Shown here in pieces: positions 24,035 to 33,073 of a stretch of DNA of 64,000 nt. Origin of the DNA: DTU018 sp029550685 (lineage in GTDB: Bacteria > Bacillota > Syntrophomonadia > Syntrophomonadales > Syntrophomonadaceae); the NCBI GenBank assembly GCA_035412805.1, contig DAONVO010000003.1, positions 1 to 64,000 of the forward strand. The letters are read 5' to 3'. Each line of letters starts with the position of its first letter. Within the stretch, counting starts at the first letter, position 1. The notes beneath the pieces are model-generated. The model worked only from the letters and a program-made list of their open reading frames with translations, made no database searches and was not told where the DNA came from. The position numbers and the translations under genes were made by a program.

Positions 24035-25402
24035 TTGAGAAGTTATTTGGAGGAATACAAAAGCAAACTAATTACTGCTGAAAAAGCAGCCCAACTGGTT
24101 CAATCAAATTCTATTATTGACTATGGCATGTTCGCTACCAAACCAGTTGATTTTGATGCTGCTCTGGGAAAACGTGCCGGGGATGGACTGGAAAACGTGG
24201 CTATCCGTGGCACTGGATCAATTTTACCTATTCCCGAAGTTATTAAAAACGATCCTGAGCAAAAAACCTTTCAATATTTTAGCTGGTATTTCACTTTATT
24301 GGATCGCAAGGCCTGCGATATGGGTTTGGCAGTTCATAATCCCTTTAATTATCATGAAGCCACTTTGTTAGCTTACAACCCGGATTTCTCCCATCTTTGG
24401 CCTGATGTATGGGTTTGCCAGGTAGCTCCTATGGATAAACATGGCTGCTTCAATTTCGGGCTGGCCAACTCTCATAATCGAGGATTAGCCTTGAATGCTA
24501 AAATAGCTATTGTAGAAGTAAATGAGAACATGCCCGTATGCTTGGGCGGTAATGACGAATACGTACATATAAGCGAGATTGATTATATCATTGAGGGATC
24601 TAATACTCCCATCTTTACTACACCGCCACCCCCAGATCCATCTCCCGAGGACCGTAAAATTGCGGAATATATAATGGAGGAAATTGGGGACGGAGCGATG
24701 ATTCAGCTGGGTATAGGCGCTATGCCTAACCTTATCGGCAACCTGCTTGCCGAGTCAGATTTGAAGGACCTGGGTATTCAGAGTGAAATGTTCTGTGATG
24801 CCTTCGTGCGTATGTATGAAACCGGCAAAGTAACCAATGCTAAAAAAGCCTATGATATAAACAAGAGTACCTACTCCTTCTGCCTAGGTACCCAGGATAC
24901 CTATGATTTTCTGGATCGCAATCCCCGGGTAGCCTCCTGCACTGTAAACTACACTAATGATCCCTACCGGGTGGCCATGCACGATAATGTGGTCGCCATT
25001 AATAACATTCTCGAGATAGACCTGCTGTCCCAGGTCTGCTCAGAAACTTCCGGTCTGCGGCAAATCTCAGGAACTGGAGGCCAGCTGGATTTTGTGGTGG
25101 GTGCTTTCCATTCCAAAGGCGGCAAGGCTTTTCTTGCCTTCTCCTCTACCTATAAGGACAAACAAGGCAAGATTCATTCCCGAATTCGTCCTATGCTGAC
25201 TCCGGGTGCAGTGGTTACGGTACCTCGTACCCAGGTGCATTGGGTAGTAACCGAATATGGCAAAGCCAACCTAAAGGCTACGTCTGTTTGGGGACGAGCA
25301 GAAGCCTTGATAAATTTGGCCCATCCCGATTTCCGCGATGAACTGTTGGCCGCCGCTAAGGAAATGAAAATCTGGTCGCGCACCAACCGCATACCTTTCT
25401 AA
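24035..25402 (+). CDS. Acetyl-CoA hydrolase/CoA-transferase family enzyme
   Basis: A 455-residue family I CoA-transferase of the acetyl-CoA hydrolase/4-hydroxybutyrate CoA-transferase/butyryl-CoA:acetate CoA-transferase group. The CoA-binding GIGAMPNLIG, the catalytic Glu region QVCSETSG and GTGGQLDFVVGAFHSKGGK are present. In a butyrate metaboliser it would exchange CoA between acetyl-CoA and butyrate or another acid; the acid cannot be read here. Start is TTG with a run of seven Gs upstream. It is monocistronic, followed by a terminator. Confidence 0.88.
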   Translation: MRSYLEEYKSKLITAEKAAQLVQSNSIIDYGMFATKPVDFDAALGKRAGDGLENVAIRGTGSILPIPEVIKNDPEQKTFQYFSWYFTLLDRKACDMGLAVHNPFNYHEATLLAYNPDFSHLWPDVWVCQVAPMDKHGCFNFGLANSHNRGLALNAKIAIVEVNENMPVCLGGNDEYVHISEIDYIIEGSNTPIFTTPPPPDPSPEDRKIAEYIMEEIGDGAMIQLGIGAMPNLIGNLLAESDLKDLGIQSEMFCDAFVRMYETGKVTNAKKAYDINKSTYSFCLGTQDTYDFLDRNPRVASCTVNYTNDPYRVAMHDNVVAINNILEIDLLSQVCSETSGLRQISGTGGQLDFVVGAFHSKGGKAFLAFSSTYKDKQGKIHSRIRPMLTPGAVVTVPRTQVHWVVTEYGKANLKATSVWGRAEALINLAHPDFRDELLAAAKEMKIWSRTNRIPF

Positions 25403-25415
25403 ACAGAAAACTTTA

Positions 25416-25438
25416 GGGCAGTATCGCAGATACTGCCC
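25416..25438 (+). terminator. Hairpin, upstream copy of duplicated terminator
   Basis: GGGCAGTATC-GCA-GATACTGCCC, a perfect 10-bp stem with a 3-nt loop, 13 bp after the CoA-transferase stop. No T-run follows on the plus strand, but T-rich sequence follows on the minus strand, so it may stop readthrough from pyrG. Confidence 0.65.
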
Positions 25439-25475
25439 TCAGCGTGTCAAAAAAGCTATTAGAAGTTGGATATTT

Positions 25476-25568
25476 GAGATTGCCACGCCCCTTTCAGGGG
25501 CTCGCAATGACCCAAACGGTGGCTTTCGGTTCTGTCATCGCGAGGAGCGTAGCGACGTGGCGATCTCT
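25476..25568 (+). repeat. R3 REP-like repeat pair
   Basis: GAGATTGCCACGCCCC...GGGGCTCGCAATGAC is followed by GTCATCGCGAGGAGCGTAGC and GACGTGGCGATCTC, two R3 halves in head-to-head order. Confidence 0.7.
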
Positions 25569-25594
25569 TTAAATGGACTTCTTAGACAGTCTGA

Positions 25595-25622
25595 GGGCAG
25601 TATCGCAGATACTGCCCTTTTT
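25595..25622 (+). terminator. Rho-independent terminator of the CoA-transferase gene
   Basis: The same 10-bp stem as at 25416, followed by five Ts. This copy is complete as a plus-strand terminator. Confidence 0.85.
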
Positions 25623-25644
25623 ATTTGCTGTTAATTGGCTGGCC

Positions 25645-27249
25645 TTATTGATTCTGGTAAGCCAAAGCATGCTCGATGAAGCCCAGAAACAGAGGATGGG
25701 GCCGGTTGGGACGAGATATCAACTCGGGATGAAATTGGCAGCCTACAAACCAAGGGTGATCCGGCAATTCGATCATTTCTACCAGCAATCCGTCTGGTGA
25801 TAGACCGCTTATTACCAAACCATGTTGCTGTAAAATATCCCGATACTCATTGTTTATTTCATAACGATGGCGATGCCGTTCCTCAATACTATCTTGGCCA
25901 TAAAGGTTATGTGCCTTGGTCCCAGGTACCAGTCGACAGGGATAGACCCCTAAACGCATGGTTCCGCCTTTATTTTCCACACCCTTTTGGTCCGGCATTA
26001 AATCTACTACAGGATGAAGGCTGTTCTCATTAAATTCCGAACTATGGGCGTCTTTTAACTGACATACATGACGAGCATATTCAATAACTGCACACTGCAT
26101 ACCCAAACAAATTCCCAGATAAGGTATCTTGTTTTCCCGTGCAAAACGGGCTGTGGCAATTTTCCCTTCTACGCCCCGTTCTCCAAATCCGCCGGGAACC
26201 AAAATACCAACCACATCCGACAGCAGTGCTTCCGGTCCATCCTTTTCCACCTGTTCTGAATTAATCCAACGTACATCAATATGACTGTTATACTGGAATC
26301 CTGCGTGTTTAAGGGCTTCAACTATACTGAGATAAGCATCAGGCAGATCCACATATTTGCCGACTATGCCAATGGTTACCTGACGGTTTAAATTCTTTAC
26401 CCTGCGGACCAGTTCTTCCCATTCAGACAAGTCGGCAGGTCGACAGGTTAAAGCCAATCTTTTGATCACTTGCAAGTCCATGCCCTGTTCAGCCAGCATT
26501 AGGGGCACTTCGTAGATAGACTCCGCATCCTTCAACTGTATAACTGCTTCCCGGTCCACATCACAGAACAAAGCCAGCTTGGCTTTAAGATCCTCGGATA
26601 GTTCATGTTCTGTGCGGCAGACCAAAATGTCAGGTTGGATACCTATACTGCGCAGTTCTTTTACACTGTGCTGGGTAGGCTTGGTTTTTAACTCTCTGGC
26701 TGCTCGAATATACGGTATCAGGGTGACATGAATATATAATACCCGGTCCTTGCCCAGATCGACCTTTAATTGGCGAATGGCTTCCAGAAATGGCAGGGAT
26801 TCGATATCGCCGACGGTTCCTCCAATTTCACTGATAATAACATCCGGGTTTTCCTTCTTTTCCATGAAAGTAACCCGGTCCTTTATTTCATTAGTAATAT
26901 GAGGAATAACCTGAACGGTCTGGCCTAGATAATCGCCCCGGCGTTCCTTATCCAGGACAGCTTGATAAATTCGTCCCGTGGTATAGTTAGCATAGCGAGT
27001 CAGGTTGACATCTACAAACCGTTCATAGTGACCTACGTCCAGGTCGGTTTCTGCTCCGTCCTCGGTAACAAATACCTCTCCATGCTGGTAGGGGCTCATA
27101 GTGCCGGGGTCTACATTAATATAGGGATCAAATTTCTGCAGTAAAACCTTTAGTCCACGGCTTTTCAAAATTCGTCCCAAAGAAGCTGCGGTAATACCTT
27201 TCCCCAGAGAAGAAACTACTCCCCCCGTGATGAATATATACTTGGTCAA
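25645..27249 (-). CDS. pyrG: CTP synthase
   Basis: 534 residues. It aminates UTP to CTP with glutamine or ammonia. The synthetase domain (about 1-265) starts TKYIFITGGVVSSLGKGI with its P-loop. The C-terminal class I glutaminase has the Cys in LGICLGMQCAVIEY and the His-Glu pair in GCQFHPEL. The start is TTG at 27249 behind GAGAGGGG; the open frame to 27345 overlaps nothing useful. Following rpoE-like and MBL genes, it keeps the Firmicute rpoE-pyrG neighbourhood. Confidence 0.96.
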   Translation of the reverse strand: MTKYIFITGGVVSSLGKGITAASLGRILKSRGLKVLLQKFDPYINVDPGTMSPYQHGEVFVTEDGAETDLDVGHYERFVDVNLTRYANYTTGRIYQAVLDKERRGDYLGQTVQVIPHITNEIKDRVTFMEKKENPDVIISEIGGTVGDIESLPFLEAIRQLKVDLGKDRVLYIHVTLIPYIRAARELKTKPTQHSVKELRSIGIQPDILVCRTEHELSEDLKAKLALFCDVDREAVIQLKDAESIYEVPLMLAEQGMDLQVIKRLALTCRPADLSEWEELVRRVKNLNRQVTIGIVGKYVDLPDAYLSIVEALKHAGFQYNSHIDVRWINSEQVEKDGPEALLSDVVGILVPGGFGERGVEGKIATARFARENKIPYLGICLGMQCAVIEYARHVCQLKDAHSSEFNENSLHPVVDLMPDQKGVENKGGTMRLGVYPCRLVPGTKAHNLYGQDSIEERHRHRYEINNEYRDILQQHGLVISGLSPDGLLVEMIELPDHPWFVGCQFHPELISRPNRPHPLFLGFIEHALAYQNQ

Positions 27250-27341
27250 CTTTAGCCCCTCTCTTTCCCTTGTGTATAACGTATATGAATCCTTTTCCAA
27301 AACCAAATCTTTTGCAATTTTACCTTCTTCCCGGGTCGTGG

Positions 27342-27980
27342 TCAATGGTCGGTAAGTTCTAAAACGATTACTTGCAGGGCTTCAGGAAGCTCCTGACAGG
27401 TAACTGTTAAAGCCGGGCGCTTTACTACTTGCTCATATTGAGAAATAAATTTTTCTACAGGGGCAACATCTACAGTGCCCTGGGGAGTCTTGTAATGCAT
27501 AGGAATGACTATGCTGGGATTCAGCTGGGAAACAATTTGAACAGCTTCGGCGGCATCAACGGTATAGCGGCCTCCTACTGGTACCATCACGATATCTACC
27601 TGGCCGATTTGCTCCAATAGTTTTTGGTCCAAAAGGGTCCCCTGGTCCCCCATATGTAAAAGGTTTATATTCTCAGCGGTCAATTTGTAAATATAATTGA
27701 AGCCCCGCTCCTGACCTTGCTTTTTATCGTGATAGGAACGAAACCCTTGAATAGTAAAGCCACCGGCTTCTATGGGAGTAATCTGTTCCTTAATGATACG
27801 AGGATTACCCTTTAGATGCTCTACGGCGTTATGATCATAGTGACCATGGCTGACGGTAACAATGTCCACAGGCTCCGTCCAGGGGCGGTAACCACAGCGT
27901 TCATCACAGGGATCAGTAAGTAAATACTTACCTCCACTCTCAATTAAAAATGAAGCATGCCCCAGATAACTGATTTTCAT
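27342..27980 (-). CDS. Metal-dependent hydrolase, MBL fold (UPF0173-like)
   Basis: About 212 residues from the ATG at 27980 with GAGGAG upstream. The metallo-beta-lactamase motifs are SHGHYDHNAV, LLHMGDQGTLL and VIPMHYKT, supplying a dinuclear metal site. MKISYLGHASFLIE at the start is typical of UPF0173/UlaG-like hydrolases. The substrate is unknown. It is inserted between the RNA polymerase delta-like gene (4 bp away) and pyrG (92 bp). Confidence 0.85.
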   Translation of the reverse strand: MKISYLGHASFLIESGGKYLLTDPCDERCGYRPWTEPVDIVTVSHGHYDHNAVEHLKGNPRIIKEQITPIEAGGFTIQGFRSYHDKKQGQERGFNYIYKLTAENINLLHMGDQGTLLDQKLLEQIGQVDIVMVPVGGRYTVDAAEAVQIVSQLNPSIVIPMHYKTPQGTVDVAPVEKFISQYEQVVKRPALTVTCQELPEALQVIVLELTDH

Positions 27981-27984
27981 AATA

Positions 27985-28218
27985 TCACTCCTCAGGACGA
28001 ATGCGGTTGGTATCGTAAAACCAGTAGCCATCCCCTTGATGAACCAAACGGTTGTCCAGATTAAGTCTGGTATAAATTGAAGTCAGGGAATAATCGTCCT
28101 GGCTTCGTCCCATCCGCTTACTTATTTCCTTGACCAAATCCAAGTAATAAACGGGTTCCTGTTTTTCCAGCAATATCTCCACTGCCCAATCCGCTTCACT
28201 GCGTTTTCTCTGGTGCAT
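27985..28218 (-). CDS. rpoE: RNA polymerase delta-like HARE-HTH protein lacking the acidic tail
   Basis: A 77-residue winged-helix (HARE-HTH) protein. EADWAVEILLEKQEPVYYLDLVKEIS and LVHQGDGYWF match the N-terminal domain of the RNA polymerase delta subunit, which recycles the enzyme and displaces nucleic acid in Bacillus. Bacillus delta has a long acidic disordered C-terminus; here the protein ends right after the fold. Position near pyrG supports the assignment. Its effect on the polymerase would be reduced or different. Confidence 0.72.
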   Translation of the reverse strand: MHQRKRSEADWAVEILLEKQEPVYYLDLVKEISKRMGRSQDDYSLTSIYTRLNLDNRLVHQGDGYWFYDTNRIRPEE

Positions 28219-28230
28219 TACTAAAACCTC

Positions 28231-29913
28231 CTACATTTGCTCGGGCGCACTTACACCCAGTATTTGCAAAGCGTTTTTTATGGTGATGCGAGTAGCCTCC
28301 ATCAGGAGTAAGCGTGCATCCTGCAGCTGCTGGTTTTCATTTAATACCCGGTGATGGTTGTAGAAACTATGAAATAATCCGGCCAAATCCAAGGCATACC
28401 TGGCAATACGATGAGGTGCCAGGGTACGGGCCGCTATTTTTATCTCTTCCGGGAAATCCGCCAGCTTACGCAGCAGGGCCACTTCCTCTTCTTCTTTTAA
28501 CAGACTGGTATCGATCTGATCGGCCGCGCTCATCTGTGTGCCGGCAGTTTTCGCCTGCCGGAAAATGCTGCATATACGGGCATGAGCATACTGTACATAA
28601 TAAACCGGGTTTTCCTGGCTTTGCTGTTTGGCCAATTCCAGGTCAAAATCAAGATGACTGTCAGGGCTGCGCATAACAAAGAAAAATCGAGCAGCATCTT
28701 TACCCACTTCTTCAATTAGCTCATCGAGGGTTACTGTGGTTCCGGTACGTTTGGACATTCGTACCAGATTACCTTTGCGATATAGCCTCACCAACTGCAT
28801 AAGTACAATATCCAGGCGGTTGGGATCAATGCCTAAAGCTTGCATAGCCCCTTTCATACGGGCAACGTGGCCATGATGGTCAGCCCCCCACACATTGATT
28901 ACCCAGTCAAAACCTCGCTCAAATTTATTACGGTGGTAGGCAATATCAGCAGCAAAATAGGTGGGCAGTCCATTAGCCCTCTTGACTACCTCGTCTTTTT
29001 CATCCCCGAAGAGGGTTGACTTAAACCACAGCGCTCCTTCACTTTCATAAATAAATCCCTTCTGCTCCAATTCTGCCAACACCTGGTCAACTTCCCCGCT
29101 CTCATGCAGGGTCCTTTCATGAAACCATACATCATAATGGATACCGAAGTTGGCCAGGGTATTTTTTATATAGTCTACCTTTTCATGCAAGGCATACTCA
29201 ACTATGATGGATCGCCGCTTATCAGGGGACATGTCCCCCAAATCTTTGCCGTACTGGGCTATTATTCGTTTAACGGTATCAATAACATCCTGTCCGGCAT
29301 AACCGTTATCGGGGAAAGAAACATTGTGGCCAGTTAGCTGAAGATACCGGGCTTCCAGGGAATCGGCAAAAATCTCAATCTGGTTGCCGGCGTCATTTAC
29401 ATAAAATTCCCTTTCCACCTGATAACCAGCCCGTTCCAGTATGTTAGCCAGGGAATCGCCAATAGCCCCTCCCCGGGCATTTCCCATATGTAAATTACCA
29501 GTAGGATTGGCACTCACAAATTCTACCTGAACCTTACCCTGCCGGTTTGGATTGCAGCCATAGGCATCCCCCAGGTTGTATATCAGCCGAGGCACTTCAT
29601 ATAGCCAAGTTTTGCTCAGGAAAAAATTGATGAACCCAGCCCCCGCAACCTCAATCCTCTCCAACTGGGGATCTGGGCTTTGCTGCATAATACCTACCAG
29701 TATATCGGCAATTTTGCGAGGAGCCATACGGGCCTGGCGAGCCAACAACATGGCTATATTAACAGCAAAATCCCCATGTTCTTTCTCCCGTGGGACCTCT
29801 ACTACAAAGTCAGGAATAGTGTCAATGGTCAACAACTCATTTTTCACGGCCTGGTTTACTGCATCGGTTATTTTTTCCCTTATAGATTGTTGAATTGATT
29901 CAATTGGGCTCAT
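28231..29913 (-). CDS. argS: Arginyl-tRNA synthetase
   Basis: A 560-residue class I synthetase. The HIGH-type motif is in ANPTGNLHMGNARGG and the KMSKS-type in VRMSKRTGTTVTLDE. The N-terminal Add-1 domain and a C-terminal anticodon-binding helical bundle with the conserved C-terminus (LLMEATRITIKNALQILGV) are present. It lies 12 bp upstream of the delta-like gene, so the two are probably co-transcribed. Confidence 0.96.
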   Translation of the reverse strand: MSPIESIQQSIREKITDAVNQAVKNELLTIDTIPDFVVEVPREKEHGDFAVNIAMLLARQARMAPRKIADILVGIMQQSPDPQLERIEVAGAGFINFFLSKTWLYEVPRLIYNLGDAYGCNPNRQGKVQVEFVSANPTGNLHMGNARGGAIGDSLANILERAGYQVEREFYVNDAGNQIEIFADSLEARYLQLTGHNVSFPDNGYAGQDVIDTVKRIIAQYGKDLGDMSPDKRRSIIVEYALHEKVDYIKNTLANFGIHYDVWFHERTLHESGEVDQVLAELEQKGFIYESEGALWFKSTLFGDEKDEVVKRANGLPTYFAADIAYHRNKFERGFDWVINVWGADHHGHVARMKGAMQALGIDPNRLDIVLMQLVRLYRKGNLVRMSKRTGTTVTLDELIEEVGKDAARFFFVMRSPDSHLDFDLELAKQQSQENPVYYVQYAHARICSIFRQAKTAGTQMSAADQIDTSLLKEEEEVALLRKLADFPEEIKIAARTLAPHRIARYALDLAGLFHSFYNHHRVLNENQQLQDARLLLMEATRITIKNALQILGVSAPEQM

Positions 29914-29944
29914 CCCTTACCTCCTGCACCTGCTGCATATATAA

Positions 29945-29991
29945 TCCCTGTTCAAAAAGCCGTTTAATAAGGTGAAACTTATGAACAGGGA
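29945..29991. other. Perfect 10-bp inverted repeat upstream of argS
   Basis: TCCCTGTTCA (29945-29954) and TGAACAGGGA (29982-29991) flank 27 bases, inside which GTTT and AAAC can extend the stem. It lies between the M1 peptidase stop and the argS start. There is no T-run, so an operator or processed stem-loop is as likely as a terminator. Confidence 0.5.
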
Positions 29992-30023
29992 ATTGGTCCA
30001 AGTTACTATCATGGGCTGTATTT

Positions 30024-31490
30024 TTATTCATTATGATAATTAAACCAACTATTAAAGTATTCTTGCATATCACGATGAGCTTCCTGCTGGATTACCTGCA
30101 ATAAATCGCCAGTGGTCGCTATCTGGAAACGATAATTCGCCAGATAACGGCGCAGAACCTGCTTAACCTTTTCTTCACCTAATTCCTTCTCTAACCCCCA
30201 CCAAAAGGACTCGCCCCCCGTATAAGCAGTGGAATAATAATCATCACGGGAATGCATGTCCTTCAGCTCCCTGGCCAGGTTGATTCTGGCACCGGCCTTA
30301 CTGCCCTTTGATGTCTGGTCCTGCTGGTTTAAGTATTTATATGCTCCCCAGTTGGCCAAGCCTTCGTCCAGCCAGGGTTCACGCACCTGGTCATTGCCTA
30401 CCAGCCCGTACCACCACTGATGAGCAGCCTCATGAGCCAGCAGGAAACGGGTTTGCTGCTGGTCAGCACCTGGGCGCAGCAATTCCTTTGAAAGGAATAT
30501 TATACCTGAATACTCCATACCATGGAAGCCCTGCATAGGTACAAATACCACCTTGAATTCCGGGTAAGGATAAGACCCCCAGGTACAGGAGAAGAAATCT
30601 AAAATATCAATGGTCTCCTGCAGCATTGAGTCCAGGCTGGCATGGGCTTGATCCGGAGCATGTATGGAAACGGTATACTTCTGTTCCGTCTCTTTCAGAG
30701 CCTGATACTGGTGAGAAACCACTATTGCAAAATCGCGAACATTTTCGGCAATCACGGTAATAAACTGTCGTCCATTATCTTCTGCTATTGTTTCCACAAC
30801 ACTCCCTGTTGATACCATACTATAGGCTTCGGGAATGTTCAAGCGCACCACGTAATCAGCACAATTCAAGCAGAAGGGATCACCAAAATCTGAATCATAG
30901 GAGATTCTCCAGCCCCGATCATCATATACATTCAGGACGGGATAAAAGTGGCCCAGCATAAATACCCCGTCTTTATAGCCATAGCGATATGATAATCGGG
31001 GTATTCGAGCCTTCCATTTCATCTCTACAGCAATATCCTGACCGGGGAGAATCTCCTCGGCAGGAATCAACTGCAGGGAAACCCCTTCTTTAATATAATC
31101 AACCGGTTTATAGTTGACCAGGATTTCTTCAAATTCTATTCCGGCTGGTTCAAATCCTGCATAGTAAGCAGAAGCCGGAGCAGGTGTGGCTGCGGAGTTA
31201 CGAAAGGCATCCGGGTAAATAGTAAACCAGAGCTCAGATAAAACCTGGCCGCAGGTATTATTGGTGGTTAAGATTGTAGTACCATGCAAGGTTCTGGTGT
31301 TAATGTCCAGATAAAGACTCATCCGGTACAGAGTTTTACCCGGTGCCGGAAATGTGGAAGCCGTTTCCGGCTTATTGCTGGCAGGTAAGGTAGCGGCTAC
31401 TTGGGTGCTGGACTGGTTACCGTTCCAGAAAAAGTAACTTGAACTTATCAGTACAGCCACGATTACTATAAACCAGAACTTCCTTCCCAT
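30024..31490 (-). CDS. Membrane-anchored M1 family metallopeptidase
   Basis: A 488-residue extracellular peptidase with one N-terminal hydrophobic anchor (about residues 4-22) and a Ser/Thr/Pro-rich linker. The gluzincin site HEAAHQWW with the downstream Glu in WLDEGLANWGAY is complete, and the exopeptidase motif appears as GFHGMEYSGI in place of GAMEN. It is shorter than full aminopeptidase N. It is the last gene of the surface-protein block, 52 bp after the SLH gene, so it may trim or mature the surface proteins (inference). Confidence 0.85.
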   Translation of the reverse strand: MGRKFWFIVIVAVLISSSYFFWNGNQSSTQVAATLPASNKPETASTFPAPGKTLYRMSLYLDINTRTLHGTTILTTNNTCGQVLSELWFTIYPDAFRNSAATPAPASAYYAGFEPAGIEFEEILVNYKPVDYIKEGVSLQLIPAEEILPGQDIAVEMKWKARIPRLSYRYGYKDGVFMLGHFYPVLNVYDDRGWRISYDSDFGDPFCLNCADYVVRLNIPEAYSMVSTGSVVETIAEDNGRQFITVIAENVRDFAIVVSHQYQALKETEQKYTVSIHAPDQAHASLDSMLQETIDILDFFSCTWGSYPYPEFKVVFVPMQGFHGMEYSGIIFLSKELLRPGADQQQTRFLLAHEAAHQWWYGLVGNDQVREPWLDEGLANWGAYKYLNQQDQTSKGSKAGARINLARELKDMHSRDDYYSTAYTGGESFWWGLEKELGEEKVKQVLRRYLANYRFQIATTGDLLQVIQQEAHRDMQEYFNSWFNYHNE

Positions 31491-31542
31491 GCTCCACCAC
31501 CTTTTCTTACCGGACTGGGGACTTGTCCCAGATCACAATAGG

Positions 31543-33051
31543 TTAATACAGCACCAGGTCTTCACGATAATCCTTCTGCAGATCCTGCTCCAGGAAGTTT
31601 AGAAACCGCACCAGCATCGAGGAAGCCTCTCCCCGGGTCAAGACCTGGTTGGGGTTTAACCGGTTATGGGAATCCCCGCTGATCAGGCCAATTTCACGGG
31701 CTACATAAACACTGTCGATAGCCCAGTTAGGAATAGCTTGATCATCGGAAAAGGAAGTACGATACCCAGGTGTGGGGGCCATACTTTCAAACCCTAATGC
31801 CCTTACCATAATAGTGATGGCCTGGGCCCTGGTCAAAGAATTTTCCGGTCCGAATAGCTGATCGGTTATACCGCTGATTATCCCCTTATCTACACCATCC
31901 TTAATGTACTGGTAATCAGGGGATGAGACGGGAACATCCAAGAATGGTGAAACTTCCTCAGTTTTGGAACGGCTGCGGGAAGTTTTCGGCTTTTCCTCTA
32001 TAGAGGCCCGCATATTGGCTCCTTTGACTATAGCCCGGGTAAATTCAGCCCTGGTCATGGGAGCATCAGGAGCAAAGAAAGCAGGAGTTCCTTCAAAAAC
32101 ATCCAGGGAATAAAGCTTTTCAATATCATCCTGAGCCCAATGTCCGGCTACATCTCTAAACTTGGGCACCACTAATCTTTCAATGCGCGGGGACATTTCC
32201 AGATTCAGCTCCACGCTGCCGCGCAGGCGGCTGCTTGAAACTTGCCCATTGGTTATACGGGGCAGATTGTAATCATAGCGGGAATACATACTCTGATTGG
32301 TTATGCGGCTGTGTCCGCCGGAAAAGCTGGACAGATTGGCTTGATTGTCAGAGTACTTCAGGGTCTTGGTCATGCTATCTGAAGCCATTACGGATACCGT
32401 TCCTTGCCAGGACAAGTCTCTAGTTTGTTGTCTGTCCTCATCCTCCTGGTTAACAACCCGGTTATATTCAATGATATACTCCAATTGCTGGGTCTCGGTC
32501 TTACCCCAGAAATTTTCATAGCCCACCATAGCTCCACTGATGTCCATGGTTACTTTACCCTGATTTTTATTTATTACATAAGTTTTACGGGCTTTAAGAC
32601 TACCAGAATAATAGTCTGAAGCCGGACGGTTATCAATAAGATCCGAACGGGAGAATTGATAGTCGCTTAATTCATATCGATCAGATCCGATCTCAATCTT
32701 TTCCGAAAACTTTTCCACTTCCATCTGGGCCGTAGTCTGACCTTTATCACTGTGCTTAGACAGGGTGGTTTTATAGGTAATGGACCGGTTTAGCTCCCCT
32801 GGGTAAGCGGGATCAGCCGAGGATAGTTTCAGCCGGTAAGTAATGGTACGGCTGTCATCCTTTTCTGAGACTTTAATATTGACGTTTTTCCCGCTGCCGG
32901 TAAACTTTATGGGAACGCCGCTTACAAATACTACTTCTTCGTATTCATATTCATTATTTACCCCTCCCCCAAAATCAGGAGGGGCTGCATAAGCCTTCGG
33001 TCCCACCAGCACAAAACCTAGTAGCGTTACAATCAGTACAAATTTTTTCAT
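31543..33051 (-). CDS. Secreted protein with three C-terminal SLH domains
   Basis: 502 residues. A signal peptide (MKKFVLIVTLLGFVLVGPK, cut after AYA) precedes a roughly 260-residue beta-rich domain of unknown family. Three S-layer homology repeats follow (about 297-345, 365-420, 432-487), marked by FRDVAGHWAQDDI, FLDVPVSSPDYQYI, FSDDQAIPNWAID and the TRAEF, TRAQA and TRGEA motifs. SLH domains bind pyruvylated secondary wall polymer, so this protein can hold the complex to the wall. It is 22 bp downstream of the 555-aa gene and has an AAAGGAG site. Confidence 0.88.
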   Translation of the reverse strand: MKKFVLIVTLLGFVLVGPKAYAAPPDFGGGVNNEYEYEEVVFVSGVPIKFTGSGKNVNIKVSEKDDSRTITYRLKLSSADPAYPGELNRSITYKTTLSKHSDKGQTTAQMEVEKFSEKIEIGSDRYELSDYQFSRSDLIDNRPASDYYSGSLKARKTYVINKNQGKVTMDISGAMVGYENFWGKTETQQLEYIIEYNRVVNQEDEDRQQTRDLSWQGTVSVMASDSMTKTLKYSDNQANLSSFSGGHSRITNQSMYSRYDYNLPRITNGQVSSSRLRGSVELNLEMSPRIERLVVPKFRDVAGHWAQDDIEKLYSLDVFEGTPAFFAPDAPMTRAEFTRAIVKGANMRASIEEKPKTSRSRSKTEEVSPFLDVPVSSPDYQYIKDGVDKGIISGITDQLFGPENSLTRAQAITIMVRALGFESMAPTPGYRTSFSDDQAIPNWAIDSVYVAREIGLISGDSHNRLNPNQVLTRGEASSMLVRFLNFLEQDLQKDYREDLVLY

Positions 33052-33073
33052 GTTACTCTCCTTTGACCAATTG

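Larger units (their letters stand above)
25403..25644. other. Duplicated terminator hairpins around an R3 insertion
   Basis: Between convergent genes lie two identical 25-bp palindromic blocks (25415-25439 and 25594-25618) separated by 154 bp that contain two R3-type half palindromes. See the separate entries for each part. Confidence 0.85.

Noticed and set aside
29914..30023. T-box leader for argS
   Set aside because: The spacer is too short and no T-box consensus is seen; only the inverted repeat is present.
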